64,000 nt of DNA from an uncultured Methylophaga sp. Its GTDB lineage: Bacteria > Pseudomonadota > Gammaproteobacteria > GCF-002020875. This document shows positions 18,484 to 28,192 of the stretch, piece after piece. Position numbers and translations under genes: made by a program. Position 1 is the stretch's first letter. Each line of letters starts with the position of its first letter. The notes under the pieces were generated by a model that ran no database searches, was not told the DNA's origin, and saw only the letters and a list, made by a program, of their open reading frames with translations. Location: positions 28,991 through 92,990 of the forward strand of contig CALEHW010000042.1 of NCBI GenBank assembly GCA_937877715.1, written 5' to 3'.

Positions 18484-18831
18484 ATGCATTTCAAATTATT
18501 GATCGCATTGGTCGAAGACGACAAGACGGAGAAGGTGCTACATGCTGCCAGGGAGGCTGGCGCAACTGGTGCCACAGTTATCAACCATGCTCGAGGAGAG
18601 GGGTTGAAGGTGGCCAAGACCTTTCTGGGACTCTCACTGGAGACCAATAGAGACATGTTGATGTTTCTTGTTGAGGAGCATATAAGCCGCCAGATTTTGG
18701 AGACCATTGGAGCGGCTGGTGAATTTGGCAGCCCTGGAACCGGGATGGTTTTTCAGCTTGATGTTGAGGATGTAGTTGGGATCTCGAAACAGATCGAGAG
18801 TTTGACAGATGTTGTAGAGGAGCAGATATGA
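18484..18831 (+). CDS. Divergent PII-like signalling protein
   Basis: 115-residue ferredoxin-like-fold protein resembling P-II family regulators but not GlnB/GlnK. The N terminus MHFKLLIALVEDDKTEKVLHAAREAGATGATVINHARGEG corresponds to the PII beta1-alpha1-beta2 region leading into a shortened T-loop that lacks the uridylylation Tyr. The C-terminal GSPGTGMVFQLDVEDVVGI (about 82-100) matches the PII C-terminal signature (G-x-G-x-hydrophobic-x-hydrophobic-x-V). CAGGAGAAAG lies upstream. It follows the two DUF1538 genes and overlaps the CBS gene by 4 nt. Inference: a trimeric sensor that docks on the DUF1538 membrane complex, much as GlnK does on AmtB. Confidence 0.82.
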   Translation: MHFKLLIALVEDDKTEKVLHAAREAGATGATVINHARGEGLKVAKTFLGLSLETNRDMLMFLVEEHISRQILETIGAAGEFGSPGTGMVFQLDVEDVVGISKQIESLTDVVEEQI

Positions 18832-19253
18832 TGGAAAGGAAAAAAGTTGTGCGCGTAAATGAGGTAATGAAAAAGAGTTTCGACATGGTTGATGGTCTTG
18901 CCACAATCTCTGAAGCACTGGTGGAGATGAGTCACGTCGAGAACAAATCGCTGATTGTAGACAAGCGTCATAAGGATGATGAGTTTGGGATCTTGTTGAT
19001 ATCTGACATTGCTCGGCTAGTGCTAGCCAAGGGGCGTGCCCCGGAACGGGTCAATGTCTATGAGATCATGTCAAAGCCAATCATAACCGTGGATCCGGAG
19101 ATGGATATTCGATACTGTGCGAGACTGTTTGAACGCTTCAACCTTTCTCGGGCACCGGTTGTGGATGGTAGAAAGGTGATCGGAATAGTCAGTTTTACCG
19201 ATATGGTTCTGAAGGGGATGTGTAAGATTTCCGACTCCTGCAAGAGAGATTGA
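18828..19253 (+). CDS. CBS-domain pair protein
   Basis: 141-residue stand-alone Bateman module. CBS1 spans roughly residues 10-65 (VNEVMKKSFDMVDGLATISEALVEM... LISDIARLVL). CBS2 spans roughly 78-130 (YEIMSKPIITVDPEMDIRYCARLFERFNLSRAPVVDG... IGIVSFTDMV). Such pairs bind AMP, ATP, SAM or similar adenosyl ligands. The ATG overlaps the PII-like stop (ATGA), so the proteins are translationally coupled. The C terminus carries two Cys (MCKISDSCKRD). With the PII-like protein it gives the DUF1538 system two potential adenine-nucleotide sensors. The ligand cannot be read from sequence. Confidence 0.88.
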   Translation: MMERKKVVRVNEVMKKSFDMVDGLATISEALVEMSHVENKSLIVDKRHKDDEFGILLISDIARLVLAKGRAPERVNVYEIMSKPIITVDPEMDIRYCARLFERFNLSRAPVVDGRKVIGIVSFTDMVLKGMCKISDSCKRD

Positions 19254-19254
19254 T

Positions 19255-19818
19255 TTGAGCCACCTCTCTGTTGATGATTCCGGGTGGATTGCAGGGGCTG
19301 AGAGGATTTCCTCCCCGAACTTTGATGAACGTCCTGCTGGTGAGGTGATCGATATGCTGATTATCCATGGCATCAGCTTGCCGGATGGTGAGTTTGGAAC
19401 TCCGTACATTGATCAGCTGTTCACCAACCAGTTGGTGGGGACGGAAGAGAGAGGGTTTGAGATATTGCAGGATCTGCGAGTATCTTCCCATCTGCTTATT
19501 CGCAGAGACGGGCGGCTGGTACAATACGTCTCTCTGGATAGACGTGCCTGGCATGCCGGGGTCTCCTTCTTCCAGGGCAGGGAGCATTGTAATGATTTTT
19601 CAATCGGGGTTGAGCTGGAGGGGAGTGATGAGGTTCCGTATGCCGATGCACAATACGAGCAGCTGGCTGCTGTGATGCGCTGTCTGAGAGAGGCCTATCC
19701 CCTGATTACGAGTGACAGGGTTGTTGGCCATTCAGAGATTGCACCAGGCAGAAAAAGTGATCCGGGGGCAGCTTTTGAGTGGGAGAGAGTGTTCAGAGAT
19801 ATGGAGAGTGAATCGTGA
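19255..19818 (+). CDS. ampD: 1,6-anhydro-N-acetylmuramyl-L-alanine amidase AmpD
   Basis: Zinc amidase of cytoplasmic peptidoglycan recycling, cleaving anhydromuropeptides; it indirectly controls beta-lactamase induction in species with ampR. The 187-residue protein has MLIIHGISLPDGEFGTPYIDQLFTN (first zinc His), SSHLLIRRDGRLVQYVSLDRRAWHAG (YVS..RAWHAG, second His) and VVGHSEIAPGRKSDPGAAFEW (third ligand and catalytic Lys region). The frame begins at TTG 19255; the first ATG would delete about 32 conserved residues, so a TTG start is preferred. There is no signal peptide. It overlaps ampE by 4 nt, the classic ampDE pair. Confidence 0.95.
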   Translation: MSHLSVDDSGWIAGAERISSPNFDERPAGEVIDMLIIHGISLPDGEFGTPYIDQLFTNQLVGTEERGFEILQDLRVSSHLLIRRDGRLVQYVSLDRRAWHAGVSFFQGREHCNDFSIGVELEGSDEVPYADAQYEQLAAVMRCLREAYPLITSDRVVGHSEIAPGRKSDPGAAFEWERVFRDMESES

Positions 19819-20678
19819 CGCTATTGGCAATATTGATGACCCTTGGGATAGAGCGTTTCTATCGTATTCTGGATGAGTATCGTAACCTGGAGTGGTTTTC
19901 TCTCTGGACCCACTGGGTCTCGAGCCACCAGCTGATTCAGGGGCGGTGGGTCGGTGCAGTCTCAGCCCTGCTGACGCTTTTTGCCCCCCTGCTTCTGGTG
20001 CAACAGATGCATGAGTGGATGGTTGATGGCGGCTGGTTGCCGGAGCTGCTTTTCAGTGTTGTCATTCTTGTCCTCTCTCTGGGCCCCAGGGATCTCCGTG
20101 GTCAGGTCGAGGGGGTGCTGGGGAACTGGTCCCAGGGCGATATTGAGGGTGGAATCCTCAAGGCGGAGGGGTTTCTGGAGGATGAGCTCCCTGAGGGAGA
20201 GCAGAAAATTGTGCGCAGGTTGACCGAGGCGGTACTGGTTGAGGCCAACCAGCGACTATTTTCAGTGCTATTCTGGTTTGTCCTGCTAGGGCCCGCAGCA
20301 GGGCTATTGGTGCGGTTGGGGTTGTTGCTGGAGCAGATACAGAGAAGAGATGAAGAGGATCCGGCACTCTCCATGATCGAGCAGTTGAACAAATTACTGG
20401 CATGGCCATCAGCCCATTTGGTTGCCATCAGTTATGCCATGGTTGGGGACTTCATGTCATCCTTTCGTCGTATCCTGGAGCATGCAGGAGACTGGAACAG
20501 TAACAGTAAAATATTGCGCCACTCCGGATTGGGGGCGATTCGTCTTGATCCCGTAGCGGATGGGGATGGAGAGGTTGATCTGCAGGAGGTGTGGGATGCG
20601 CTGGAGATGGTAAGAAGGTCCGAGGTGGTATGGGTGGCCATTCTGGCGCTGCTGATTCTCGCCGGATACACCAACTAA
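19815..20678 (+). CDS. ampE: AmpE-family inner-membrane protein
   Basis: 287-residue membrane protein coupled to ampD by a GTGA overlap (GTG start 19815). AmpE is described as a regulatory signalling modulator that resembles CobD/CbiB proteins; its exact activity is not settled. The N terminus MTLLAILMTLGIERFYRILDEYRNLEWFSLWTHW matches AmpE. Hydrophobic segments lie near residues 45-65, 70-92, 145-175 and at the C terminus (VVWVAILALLILAGYTN). A histidine phosphatase gene of the cobalamin-like phosphatase family follows after 4 nt. Confidence 0.9.
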   Translation: MTLLAILMTLGIERFYRILDEYRNLEWFSLWTHWVSSHQLIQGRWVGAVSALLTLFAPLLLVQQMHEWMVDGGWLPELLFSVVILVLSLGPRDLRGQVEGVLGNWSQGDIEGGILKAEGFLEDELPEGEQKIVRRLTEAVLVEANQRLFSVLFWFVLLGPAAGLLVRLGLLLEQIQRRDEEDPALSMIEQLNKLLAWPSAHLVAISYAMVGDFMSSFRRILEHAGDWNSNSKILRHSGLGAIRLDPVADGDGEVDLQEVWDALEMVRRSEVVWVAILALLILAGYTN

Positions 20679-20682
20679 AGAG

Positions 20683-21303
20683 ATGGGTAGAGAGCAGGCT
20701 GTTACTACAGTTGATCTTTTGCGTCATGGAGAGGTGGAGGGGGGTAGCAGATACCGTGGGCAGATCGATGATCCTCTGAGTGAGCAGGGGTGGAGGCAGA
20801 TGCGCAGTGCTGTGGGAGAGCGCTCACCCTGGGAGAGAATTCTCACCTCACCGTTAAGTCGGTGCCGCGCCTTTGCTGCTGAACTTTCGCAGAGGGGGCA
20901 GCTCCCGATAGAGGAGCTACCGGACTTCATGGAGATCAGTTTTGGGGAGTGGGAGGGAAAGAGCGCTGCGGAGTTGATAGAGAGCGATTCTGCACTACTC
21001 TACCGGTTCTGGAGTGATCCGCTGAACAATACCCCGCCCGGGGCGGAGACCCTGGCCGATTTCCAGCAACGGGTTGCCGGGCAGTGGGGGCTGATGGTGG
21101 AAAGATTCAGAGGGGAGCATCTGCTGGTGGTCGCACATGCCGGAGTTATCAGGATGATTCTGAGCCATATTCTGGGGATGCCTACGGAGCGGATGTTTCG
21201 TATCCATATCCCCAACGCTGGGATCAGTCGTATTCAGATAGACCATTTTGACGGTGGAGAGCTGCCCAGGCTGCTCTTTCACGCAGGCAAACTAGAGGAA
21301 TAG
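20683..21303 (+). CDS. Histidine phosphatase family protein (CobC-like)
   Basis: 206-residue phosphatase of the phosphoglycerate-mutase-like superfamily. The catalytic RHG motif is DLLRHGEVEGGSRYRGQIDDPLSEQGWRQM (RHGE, then the second Arg region), followed by ILTSPLSRCRAFA, FMEISFGEWEGKSAAEL and the second catalytic His in LLVVAHAGVIRMIL. Alpha-ribazole phosphatases (CobC) and related enzymes look like this. No cobalamin genes are in the window, so the substrate stays open. It lies 4 nt after ampE and 3 nt before djlA, so it is in the same operon. Confidence 0.85.
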   Translation: MGREQAVTTVDLLRHGEVEGGSRYRGQIDDPLSEQGWRQMRSAVGERSPWERILTSPLSRCRAFAAELSQRGQLPIEELPDFMEISFGEWEGKSAAELIESDSALLYRFWSDPLNNTPPGAETLADFQQRVAGQWGLMVERFRGEHLLVVAHAGVIRMILSHILGMPTERMFRIHIPNAGISRIQIDHFDGGELPRLLFHAGKLEE

Positions 21304-21306
21304 AGC

Positions 21307-22089
21307 ATGGGTTGGGCAGGAAAAATATTGGGCGGCGCATTTGGATTCATGCTGGGGGGGCCGTTGGGTGCCCTGATCGGGGCGTCGTTTGGCCACAATT
21401 TTGACAAGGGGATGGGTAGAGCATCCTCGGCCCAGGGGTGGGGTGCGGGTAACCAACAGCGTATACAGACCGCATTCTTTACCGCCACCTTTTCGATTAT
21501 GGGGCATGTAGCCAAGGCGGATGGCAAGGTAACTGCCGATGAGATCCGCATGGCACGTGCTGTTATGGATCATCTGCAGCTTGATGCCAATCTGCGCAAG
21601 GTCGCAGAGAGACTCTTCAATGAGGGAAAAAAGAGCTCATTTCCGCTGGATGATCTGCTTCTCCAGTTTCGTCAGGAGACACGCCGGCGTACCACACTGA
21701 TCCAGATGTTCATGGAGATTCAAATCCAGGCAGCCTATGCCGATGGGGTTCTGCACCCTGCGGAGAAGAAGATTCTGCTCCATATCAGTTCTGCACTCGG
21801 TATTCCACGTGCCCTCTACGATCAACTGGAGTCAATAGTTCGGGCTGGCGGTGGAGGGCAGCGGGGCACAACCCAAAAACCGACACTGGAGCATGCCTAT
21901 GAGACCTTGGGGGTCAAGTCCGGGGCTACGGATGCCGAGGTGAAACGTGCCTATCGGCGACTCATGAGCCAACATCACCCGGATAAGCTGGTCGCCAAGG
22001 GGCTGCCTGAGGAGATGATGAAGATGGCGTCGGAGAAGACCCACCAGATCCGGATGGCCTACGAGGCAATTCGGGAGGCCAAGGGATAG
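21307..22089 (+). CDS. djlA: Membrane-anchored J-domain co-chaperone DjlA
   Basis: DnaK co-chaperone tethered to the inner membrane. The 260-residue protein starts with a Gly-rich transmembrane dimerisation helix (MGWAGKILGGAFGFMLGGPLGALIGASFG). It has a TerB-like helical domain in the middle (AFFTATFSIMGHVAKADGKVTADEI). It ends in a C-terminal J domain, HAYETLGVKSGATDAEVKRAYRRLMSQHHPDKL, with the essential HPD. Length and domain order fit E. coli DjlA (271). It is last in the ampDE-phosphatase-djlA run; 122 nt separate it from rpe. Confidence 0.95.
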   Translation: MGWAGKILGGAFGFMLGGPLGALIGASFGHNFDKGMGRASSAQGWGAGNQQRIQTAFFTATFSIMGHVAKADGKVTADEIRMARAVMDHLQLDANLRKVAERLFNEGKKSSFPLDDLLLQFRQETRRRTTLIQMFMEIQIQAAYADGVLHPAEKKILLHISSALGIPRALYDQLESIVRAGGGGQRGTTQKPTLEHAYETLGVKSGATDAEVKRAYRRLMSQHHPDKLVAKGLPEEMMKMASEKTHQIRMAYEAIREAKG

Positions 22090-22211
22090 AAACCGGCGAG
22101 CGTGCCATCACCTTCGCAAAGATTGATATCAGCCTCATGGGGGCTGAAAAGTCCCCTCTCATCATGTAAAGTTCCCCTTTTAAGCACCCTAAGTTTATTG
22201 AAGGAATCACT

Positions 22212-22901
22212 ATGAAAGATAATCTGATTGCCCCCTCCATCCTCTCGGCAGATTTTGCAAGATTGGGCGAGGAGGTTGATAATGTGTTGGCAGCAGGTGC
22301 CGATGTTGTCCATTTTGATGTAATGGATAACCACTATGTGCCCAATCTAACCATCGGTCCCCTAGTCTGTGATGCCCTGCGTAGCCACGGGGTAACGGCA
22401 GATATTGATGTACATATGATGGTCAAGCCGGTAGATCGCATAATCCCCGACTTTGCCAAGGCGGGCGCCACCTACATCACTTTCCACCCAGAGGCCTCGG
22501 AACATATTGACCGCTCTCTTGCTTTGATCAGGGAGTCAGGTTGCAAATCTGGTCTGGTGTTCAATCCTGCTACTCCACTGAGCCATCTCGACTATGTAAT
22601 GGACAAGGTGGATGTGATTCTGCTGATGTCGGTAAACCCCGGTTTTGGTGGGCAGAGCTTTATCCCCGCCACCATGGACAAGTTGCGTGCAGCACGCAAG
22701 AGGATCAAGGAGAGTGGTTATGATATTCGTCTCGAAATTGATGGCGGCGTCAAGGTGAACAATATTCGCGAGATTCGCGAGGCCGGGGCAGATATGTTTG
22801 TGGCCGGTTCCGCAATTTTTGGCGCAGTAGAGGATTCCGATCCCCACCACTACGATACAGTAATTGGTGAGATGCGCGCAGAGCTGGCGAAAGCTGGATA
22901 A
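22212..22901 (+). CDS. rpe: Ribulose-phosphate 3-epimerase
   Basis: Interconverts ribulose-5-phosphate and xylulose-5-phosphate in the pentose phosphate and Calvin pathways. The 229-residue TIM barrel has [70 protein letters not shown] and [12 protein letters not shown], all metal or phosphate-binding signatures. A reasonable ribosome site (GAAGGAATC) precedes ATG 22212. gph begins 6 nt later, the common rpe-gph pairing, and the trp genes follow without a break. Confidence 0.98.
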   Translation: MKDNLIAPSILSADFARLGEEVDNVLAAGADVVHFDVMDNHYVPNLTIGPLVCDALRSHGVTADIDVHMMVKPVDRIIPDFAKAGATYITFHPEASEHIDRSLALIRESGCKSGLVFNPATPLSHLDYVMDKVDVILLMSVNPGFGGQSFIPATMDKLRAARKRIKESGYDIRLEIDGGVKVNNIREIREAGADMFVAGSAIFGAVEDSDPHHYDTVIGEMRAELAKAG

Positions 22902-22907
22902 TCCACC

Positions 22908-23582
22908 ATGCCCCAGTTGAAACTTCCATCAATGGTGTTGATTGATGTTGATGGAACACTGGTTGACAGTGTCCCGGATATTGCCTGGTGTGCGGATGAG
23001 ATGCTGAAACAGGTCGGCATTCCTGCACGTGGAGAGGGGCGTGTTCGTCATTGGGTTGGTAATGGTGTAGAACGTCTGGTGCAGCGTGCGTTGACAGACT
23101 CACTTGATGGCGATCCTGACCGGGAGCTCTTTGAAAAGGCATTTCCAATATTTTCGGAACTCTATGCCGAGAACAGTAGCAGACGTAGTGTGCTCTACCC
23201 TGGTGTCAGGGAGGGGCTGGTCTGGCTTGAGAGTCAGCCACTGCGCATTGGTTGTGTAACCAATAAGGCGGAGAGATACACGCTCCCCATTCTGGCAGAT
23301 CTTGGAATTGCAGACCATTTCGAGATTGTGGTGAGCGGAGATACACTGCAGGTAAAAAAACCGGATCCTGGCCCACTGCTGCATGTGGCCGATTTTTTTG
23401 GGGTTGATCCAGAACAATCGCTAATGATTGGGGACTCAATGAGTGATGTGAAGGCATCACGTGCTGCTGGTTTCTCTATTGTCTGCATGTCCTACGGATA
23501 TAATCATGGAGAGGATATCAGAGACTATAATCCAGATTCAGTGATCGATTCGATGGCTGAGCTTCCGTCTCTTTTCATCTAG
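22908..23582 (+). CDS. gph: Phosphoglycolate phosphatase
   Basis: HAD-superfamily hydrolase removing phosphate from 2-phosphoglycolate, the product of RuBisCO oxygenation and of DNA repair. The 224-residue protein has motif [16 protein letters not shown], the cap domain, motif II in [12 protein letters not shown], the Lys of motif III in [13 protein letters not shown], and motif [19 protein letters not shown]. It lies between rpe (6 nt) and trpE (2 nt). In an autotroph it would serve photorespiratory salvage. Confidence 0.93.
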   Translation: MPQLKLPSMVLIDVDGTLVDSVPDIAWCADEMLKQVGIPARGEGRVRHWVGNGVERLVQRALTDSLDGDPDRELFEKAFPIFSELYAENSSRRSVLYPGVREGLVWLESQPLRIGCVTNKAERYTLPILADLGIADHFEIVVSGDTLQVKKPDPGPLLHVADFFGVDPEQSLMIGDSMSDVKASRAAGFSIVCMSYGYNHGEDIRDYNPDSVIDSMAELPSLFI

Positions 23583-23584
23583 CA

Positions 23585-25075
23585 ATGAAGCAGCAGCTAT
23601 TTAATGATCTTGCTGCAGAGGGGTACAGGCGTATTCCGCTTACCCGCGAGATCATGGCTGATCTTGATACCCCGCTCTCAGCCTACCGCAAGGTGGCCGA
23701 GGGGCCGTGGAGCTATCTCTTCGAGTCAGTGCAGGGGGGAGAAAAGTGGGGCCGTTACTCCATTATCGGGCTGCCTGCAACGACCATTTTGCGAGTTCGG
23801 GGTCACGACATCACCATCGAGACAGATGGAGAGGAGGTTGAGTCACTGCAGACCCCGGATCCACTGGGCTGGGTAGAGTCATATCGTAAAAGTTTCAGGG
23901 TGGCAGAGTGTGATGGTCTCCCCCGTTTTACCGGTGGACTGGTGGGCTGTTTTGGCTACGACACGGTGCGCCTGATTGAGGAGAGGCTTACGGAGATGCC
24001 GGAGGTGGATCCTCTGGACAACCCAGATATTGTGCTGATGGTCTCCGAAGAGGTACTGGTTTTTGACAACCTCAGTGGCAAACTGCACATTGTCATCCAT
24101 GTTGATCCGCAACAGGAGGATGGCTGGTTGCAGGGGCAGCAGCGTCTGGATGAAATTAGTGCCAGACTGGCACAGCCAGCCTCCGTGATGGATGAGGTTG
24201 TGCCACGTTCGGTCAAAGAGGAGGACTTTGTGTCAGGATTCGAGCGAGACAAATTCGAGTCAGCTGTAGAGCGGATCAAGGAGTATATTGTCGAGGGAGA
24301 TGTGATGCAGGTTGTAATCTCGCAACGCCTCTCGATCCCGTTCCATGCCCCGCCACTCAACCTCTACCGTGCACTGCGTACTCTCAATCCGTCACCATAC
24401 ATGTTTTATCTGCAGATGGATGAGTTCCATGTGGTCGGTTCATCACCTGAGATTCTCACCCGTGTAGAGGATGGAATGGTGACGGTGCGCCCTATTGCGG
24501 GAACTAGGCGCCGCGGCCATACTGAGGAGGAGGATCTGGCGTTGGAGAAAGAGCTGCTGGCAGATCCAAAGGAGTTGGCGGAACATCTTATGCTGATTGA
24601 TCTGGGGCGTAACGATGTGGGTCGCGTAGCAGAGATCGGTAGTGTCGAACTGACCGAGAAGATGAAGATTGAGCGTTACTCTCATGTGATGCATATTGTC
24701 TCCAACGTTACAGGAAAACTGAAAGAGGGGATGAGCGCCATGGACGCTCTGCGTGCCACCTTCCCTGCTGGAACCGTTAGTGGTGCCCCAAAGATCCGCG
24801 CCATGGAGATAATTGATGAGCTGGAGCCGGTCAAACGTGGGATATATGCCGGTGCCGTAGGTTATATTGGCTGGAACGGAAATATGGATACCGCAATAGC
24901 AATCAGAACAGCAGTGATCAAGGGGGGTGAACTCCATATTCAGGCGGGAGCTGGGGTGGTGCATGATTCCGTTCCACGCCTGGAGTGGAAGGAGACAATG
25001 AACAAGGGGCGTGCCCTATTCCGTGCAGTCGAGATGGCTGAGGCTGGATTAGAGCAGAGGAAGGGTGGCTGTTAA
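23585..25075 (+). CDS. trpE: Anthranilate synthase component I TrpE
   Basis: Large subunit making anthranilate from chorismate with ammonia from TrpG. The 496-residue protein has the feedback-site [20 protein letters not shown] (L-x-ES type Trp pocket). The catalytic chorismate-binding domain has [82 protein letters not shown] and [22 protein letters not shown]. It starts 2 nt after gph. No leader peptide or attenuator is present, so control is likely by feedback inhibition or an upstream promoter. Confidence 0.97.
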   Translation: MKQQLFNDLAAEGYRRIPLTREIMADLDTPLSAYRKVAEGPWSYLFESVQGGEKWGRYSIIGLPATTILRVRGHDITIETDGEEVESLQTPDPLGWVESYRKSFRVAECDGLPRFTGGLVGCFGYDTVRLIEERLTEMPEVDPLDNPDIVLMVSEEVLVFDNLSGKLHIVIHVDPQQEDGWLQGQQRLDEISARLAQPASVMDEVVPRSVKEEDFVSGFERDKFESAVERIKEYIVEGDVMQVVISQRLSIPFHAPPLNLYRALRTLNPSPYMFYLQMDEFHVVGSSPEILTRVEDGMVTVRPIAGTRRRGHTEEEDLALEKELLADPKELAEHLMLIDLGRNDVGRVAEIGSVELTEKMKIERYSHVMHIVSNVTGKLKEGMSAMDALRATFPAGTVSGAPKIRAMEIIDELEPVKRGIYAGAVGYIGWNGNMDTAIAIRTAVIKGGELHIQAGAGVVHDSVPRLEWKETMNKGRALFRAVEMAEAGLEQRKGGC

Positions 25076-25077
25076 CC

Positions 25078-25653
25078 ATGTTGTTGATGATCGATAATTA
25101 CGACTCTTTTACCTACAATCTGGCACAGTATTTTGGAGAGCTTGGGGCTGAGGTGGAGGTCTACCGCAATGATCAGGTTACGGTGGATGAGATTCGGAGA
25201 CTGAATCCGGAGCGTATTGTCCTCTCCCCCGGACCATGTACTCCAAATGAAGCGGGGATATCCCTGGAGGTGGTTAATCAGATGGCTGGAGAGCTCCCTA
25301 TACTTGGGGTCTGTCTTGGTCATCAGACCATTGGCCAGGCTCTGGGCGGGGAGATTGTCCATGCTGGAGAGATCATGCATGGCAAAACCTCGATGATCCA
25401 CCATAGTGACAGAGGGGTATTCAAGGGGCTCTCGAATCCAATGGAGGCGACCCGCTACCACTCGCTGGTCGTAGAGAAGAGCAGCCTGCCAGATCTGTTC
25501 GAGATTACTGCGTGGACCGAGAACGAGGATAGCTCAATGGATGAGATCATGGGTATTCGTCACAAGAAGTTGGATATCGAGGGCGTTCAGTTTCACCCAG
25601 AGTCAATCTTGACGACAGAGGGTCATGCTTTGCTAAAGAATTTTTTAGAGTAG
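25078..25653 (+). CDS. trpG: Anthranilate synthase component II TrpG (glutamine amidotransferase)
   Basis: Glutamine-hydrolysing subunit that passes ammonia to TrpE; often also shared with aminodeoxychorismate synthase (PabA). The 191-residue class I amidotransferase has [28 protein letters not shown], the nucleophile in [16 protein letters not shown], and the His-Glu pair in [16 protein letters not shown]. It sits 2 nt after trpE and 24 nt before trpD. No separate pabA is in the window. Confidence 0.96.
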   Translation: MLLMIDNYDSFTYNLAQYFGELGAEVEVYRNDQVTVDEIRRLNPERIVLSPGPCTPNEAGISLEVVNQMAGELPILGVCLGHQTIGQALGGEIVHAGEIMHGKTSMIHHSDRGVFKGLSNPMEATRYHSLVVEKSSLPDLFEITAWTENEDSSMDEIMGIRHKKLDIEGVQFHPESILTTEGHALLKNFLE

Positions 25654-25677
25654 TTGAGATAACAGAAGGATAGAGAG

Positions 25678-26700
25678 ATGGATATTCAGGCAGCAATTCA
25701 GACTGTAATCGACAGACATGATCTAAGCCGGGAGCAGATGCAGTCGGTTATGCAGACCATCATGACCGGGGAGGCAACCCCTGCACAGGTTGGCGGATTT
25801 CTTGTCGGTCTGCGGATGAAGGGGGAGACAGTAGACGAGATCACTGCGGCCGCCTCGGTGATGCGTGAACTGGCAACACCGGTTGCAGTTTCCGGTGACC
25901 ATATGGTCGATACTGCCGGCACCGGTGGGGATGGTGCCAAGACCTTCAACATCTCCACCGCTTCGACATTTATCATTGCAGCGGCTGGGGGACAGGTTGC
26001 CAAACATGGCAACCGCTCCATCTCCAGTAGCTCAGGCAGTGCAGATCTGCTTGAGGCTGCCGGGGTAAAGCTGGATATTTCACCAGAGCAGGTTGCAGAG
26101 TGCATCAACGAGGTTGGTGTCGGCTTTATGTTTGCGCCTATGCACCACAGTGCGATGAGGCATGCAATTGGTCCGCGCAAGGAGATGGCTGTCCGTACGG
26201 TATTCAACCTGCTGGGGCCGCTGACAAATCCGGCAGGGGCTCCAAATCAGCTGATTGGTGTCTTTGATGCGGCGTGGGTAGAGCCATTGGCGCAGGTGCT
26301 GAAGCAGCTGGGCAGCAGACATGTCATGGTGGTTCACGGTGATGACGGGTTGGATGAGATTACTGTTAGTGGGGCGACACAGGTGGCAGAGCTCAAGGAT
26401 GGGAAGGTTAGTACCTATACCATTACACCAGATCAATTTGGCATGAATAGTTCATCACTTGATTCACTTGCTGTAGAGAATGCAGGCGAGAGTCTGGCTA
26501 TTGTACAGGGTGTGCTGGATGGGGAGAGCGGTGCTGCTAGCGATATTGTTGCGCTTAATGCAGGTGCCGCTATATATGTTGCCGGGTTGACCGCTTCGTT
26601 GAAGGATGGGGTAAAACGGGCGCAGGAGGTGATTGCCAGCGGAGAGGCCCGGGCTAGACTGGACGGATTGGTTAGCTGTTCTCAACAACCGTTAGTGTAG
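25678..26700 (+). CDS. trpD: Anthranilate phosphoribosyltransferase TrpD
   Basis: Transfers phosphoribose from PRPP to anthranilate. The 340-residue protein shows the N-terminal helical domain ([35 protein letters not shown]). The PRPP site [27 protein letters not shown] follows, with [59 protein letters not shown] and [11 protein letters not shown]. The C terminus VSCSQQPLV is slightly unusual. trpC follows after 7 nt. Confidence 0.97.
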   Translation: MDIQAAIQTVIDRHDLSREQMQSVMQTIMTGEATPAQVGGFLVGLRMKGETVDEITAAASVMRELATPVAVSGDHMVDTAGTGGDGAKTFNISTASTFIIAAAGGQVAKHGNRSISSSSGSADLLEAAGVKLDISPEQVAECINEVGVGFMFAPMHHSAMRHAIGPRKEMAVRTVFNLLGPLTNPAGAPNQLIGVFDAAWVEPLAQVLKQLGSRHVMVVHGDDGLDEITVSGATQVAELKDGKVSTYTITPDQFGMNSSSLDSLAVENAGESLAIVQGVLDGESGAASDIVALNAGAAIYVAGLTASLKDGVKRAQEVIASGEARARLDGLVSCSQQPLV

Positions 26701-26707
26701 TTTTGTC

Positions 26708-27505
26708 ATGAATGATGCCCCAGATATCCTTAAAAAGATAATTCGCCGAAAAAGCGAAGAGATCGCGGCACGTTCCAGTAAAATCGGCACAGAAGAGCTG
26801 ATTTTGCGGGCGGCTGACGCCCCTGGTGTGCGTGGGTTTGTCGAATCTATGCGTCGCAGGATCGCTAACGGTGATCCGGCAGTTATTGCCGAGATCAAAA
26901 AGGCCTCTCCTAGCAAGGGTCTGCTGCGTAAAAACTTTATTCCGTCCGAGATTGCAGAGAGTTACGAGAGAGGAGGGGCGGCGTGTATCTCCATACTGAC
27001 TGACCAAGATTTCTTTCAGGGGCATGAAGATTATCTGATTGAGGCACGTGGCGCCTCTATGCTGCCAGTTATCCGTAAGGATTTTATTATTGATCCATAT
27101 CAAGTTTATGAGGCTCGCGCGATTGGTGCTGACTGCATTTTGTTGATTGTTGCAGCACTTGAGGATGGACAGATGGCGGATCTCTCTGCATTGGCTCAGG
27201 AGTTGGGGATGGATGTTCTGGTCGAGGTTCATGATCGGGCCGAGCTGGAGCGCGCACTACCTCTGCAGCTACCGCTTATGGGGATCAATAACCGTAACCT
27301 GAGAACCTTCGAGACCTCCCTGCAGACCACGCTTGAGCTACTGGATCAGATTCCGCAACAGACCATTGTGGTCACCGAGAGCGGGATCCACCAGAGAGAG
27401 GATGTACAGTTGATGCGAGACCATCAGGTCAATGCCTTTCTGGTTGGCGAGGCATTTATGCGGGCAGAAGATCCGGGGATGCAGCTTAGGGAGCTGTTTT
27501 ATTAA
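26708..27505 (+). CDS. trpC: Indole-3-glycerol phosphate synthase TrpC
   Basis: Ring closure of carboxyphenylamino-deoxyribulose-5-phosphate to indole-3-glycerol phosphate. The 265-residue monofunctional enzyme (no TrpF fusion) has [16 protein letters not shown] (catalytic Lys), [74 protein letters not shown] and [13 protein letters not shown]. It ends the trpEGDC run. trpF, trpB and trpA are not here, a split arrangement common in Gammaproteobacteria such as Pseudomonas. Confidence 0.97.
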   Translation: MNDAPDILKKIIRRKSEEIAARSSKIGTEELILRAADAPGVRGFVESMRRRIANGDPAVIAEIKKASPSKGLLRKNFIPSEIAESYERGGAACISILTDQDFFQGHEDYLIEARGASMLPVIRKDFIIDPYQVYEARAIGADCILLIVAALEDGQMADLSALAQELGMDVLVEVHDRAELERALPLQLPLMGINNRNLRTFETSLQTTLELLDQIPQQTIVVTESGIHQREDVQLMRDHQVNAFLVGEAFMRAEDPGMQLRELFY

Positions 27506-27526
27506 TTTGATAGGGAGAGCAGTGGA

Positions 27527-27967
27527 ATGAAAATGAAATCATCAATAAAGTGGACCGGCGGAATGCAGTTTGTCGGAGAGAGTGGCAGCGGACACTCTAT
27601 GGTGATAGATGGTGCCCCGGAGGTGGGGGGGCGCAATACAGGTATGCGCCCCATGGAGATGGTGCTGCTGGCAGCTGGCGGCTGCACTGCAATGGATGTG
27701 GTCTTTATTCTCAACCGTGCACGTCAGCCACTCGATGAGTGCTGGATCGAGGTTGAGGGTGAGCGGGTGGAGGAGATCCCCAAGGTTTTTGAAAAAATCC
27801 ACCTCCACTATGTAATTGTTGGGGATGGGCTGGATGAGAGCAAAGTGCAGCGTGCGGTCGATATGTCGGCCGAAAAATACTGCTCTGTCTCCCACATGTT
27901 GAGGAGTAGTGTCGAAATCACCCACGATTTTGAGATCAGACTATCGGCTGGAGAGGCGGATTCCTGA
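27527..27967 (+). CDS. OsmC-family peroxiredoxin-like protein
   Basis: 146-residue OsmC/Ohr-superfamily protein. It has GRNTGMRPMEMVLLAAGGCTAMDVVFILNRARQP with the first Cys, and EKYCSVSHMLRSSVEITHDFEI with the second Cys, the usual pair of redox cysteines. It belongs to the YhfA-like group rather than to true OsmC or Ohr. The start could be ATG 27527 or the Met two codons on. It follows trpC by 21 nt and is probably cotranscribed with the trp genes. The substrate is unknown; thiol-dependent peroxide reduction is the family activity. Confidence 0.85.
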   Translation: MKMKSSIKWTGGMQFVGESGSGHSMVIDGAPEVGGRNTGMRPMEMVLLAAGGCTAMDVVFILNRARQPLDECWIEVEGERVEEIPKVFEKIHLHYVIVGDGLDESKVQRAVDMSAEKYCSVSHMLRSSVEITHDFEIRLSAGEADS

Positions 27968-28005
27968 AATTAGTGCAAAAAACTCAATGAATAAGTGAAT
28001 ATTGG

Positions 28006-28034
28006 TTGACAGCGGTGGAGCAGATCAGCAAAAT
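28006..28034 (+). promoter_or_regulatory. Promoter of the tRNA-tuf operon
   Basis: Perfect -35 TTGACA (28006-28011), 17-nt spacer and CAAAAT (28029-28034), followed by a GC-rich stretch near the expected start, as in stringently controlled stable-RNA promoters. tRNA-Tyr begins at 28052. Confidence 0.7.
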
Positions 28035-28051
28035 ATCGCCTCTTGTTTTTC

Positions 28052-28136
28052 GGAGGGGTTCCCGAGTGGCCAAAGGGGGCAGACTGTAAATCTGCTGGCT
28101 CCGCCTTCGGTGGTTCGAATCCACCCCCCTCCACCA
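28052..28136 (+). tRNA. tyrT: tRNA-Tyr(GTA)
   Basis: 85 nt with encoded CCA. Acceptor GGAGGGG pairs with CCCCTCC, the anticodon loop is CTGTAAA (anticodon GTA), the long variable arm is GCTCCGCCTTCGG, and the T arm is GGTGGTTCGAATCCACC. Class II structure as expected for Tyr. First of the tyr-gly-thr-tuf-trp gene set. Confidence 0.98.
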
Positions 28137-28192
28137 GTTAAGCAGAAGATGGGTTTTGTTGGGCGATTGGGTCCATTGGTAATGGTTATTCA

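Noticed and set aside
23583..23640. trp attenuator or leader peptide
   Set aside because: trpE starts 2 nt after gph, leaving no room for a leader, and no Trp-codon-rich small frame is present.
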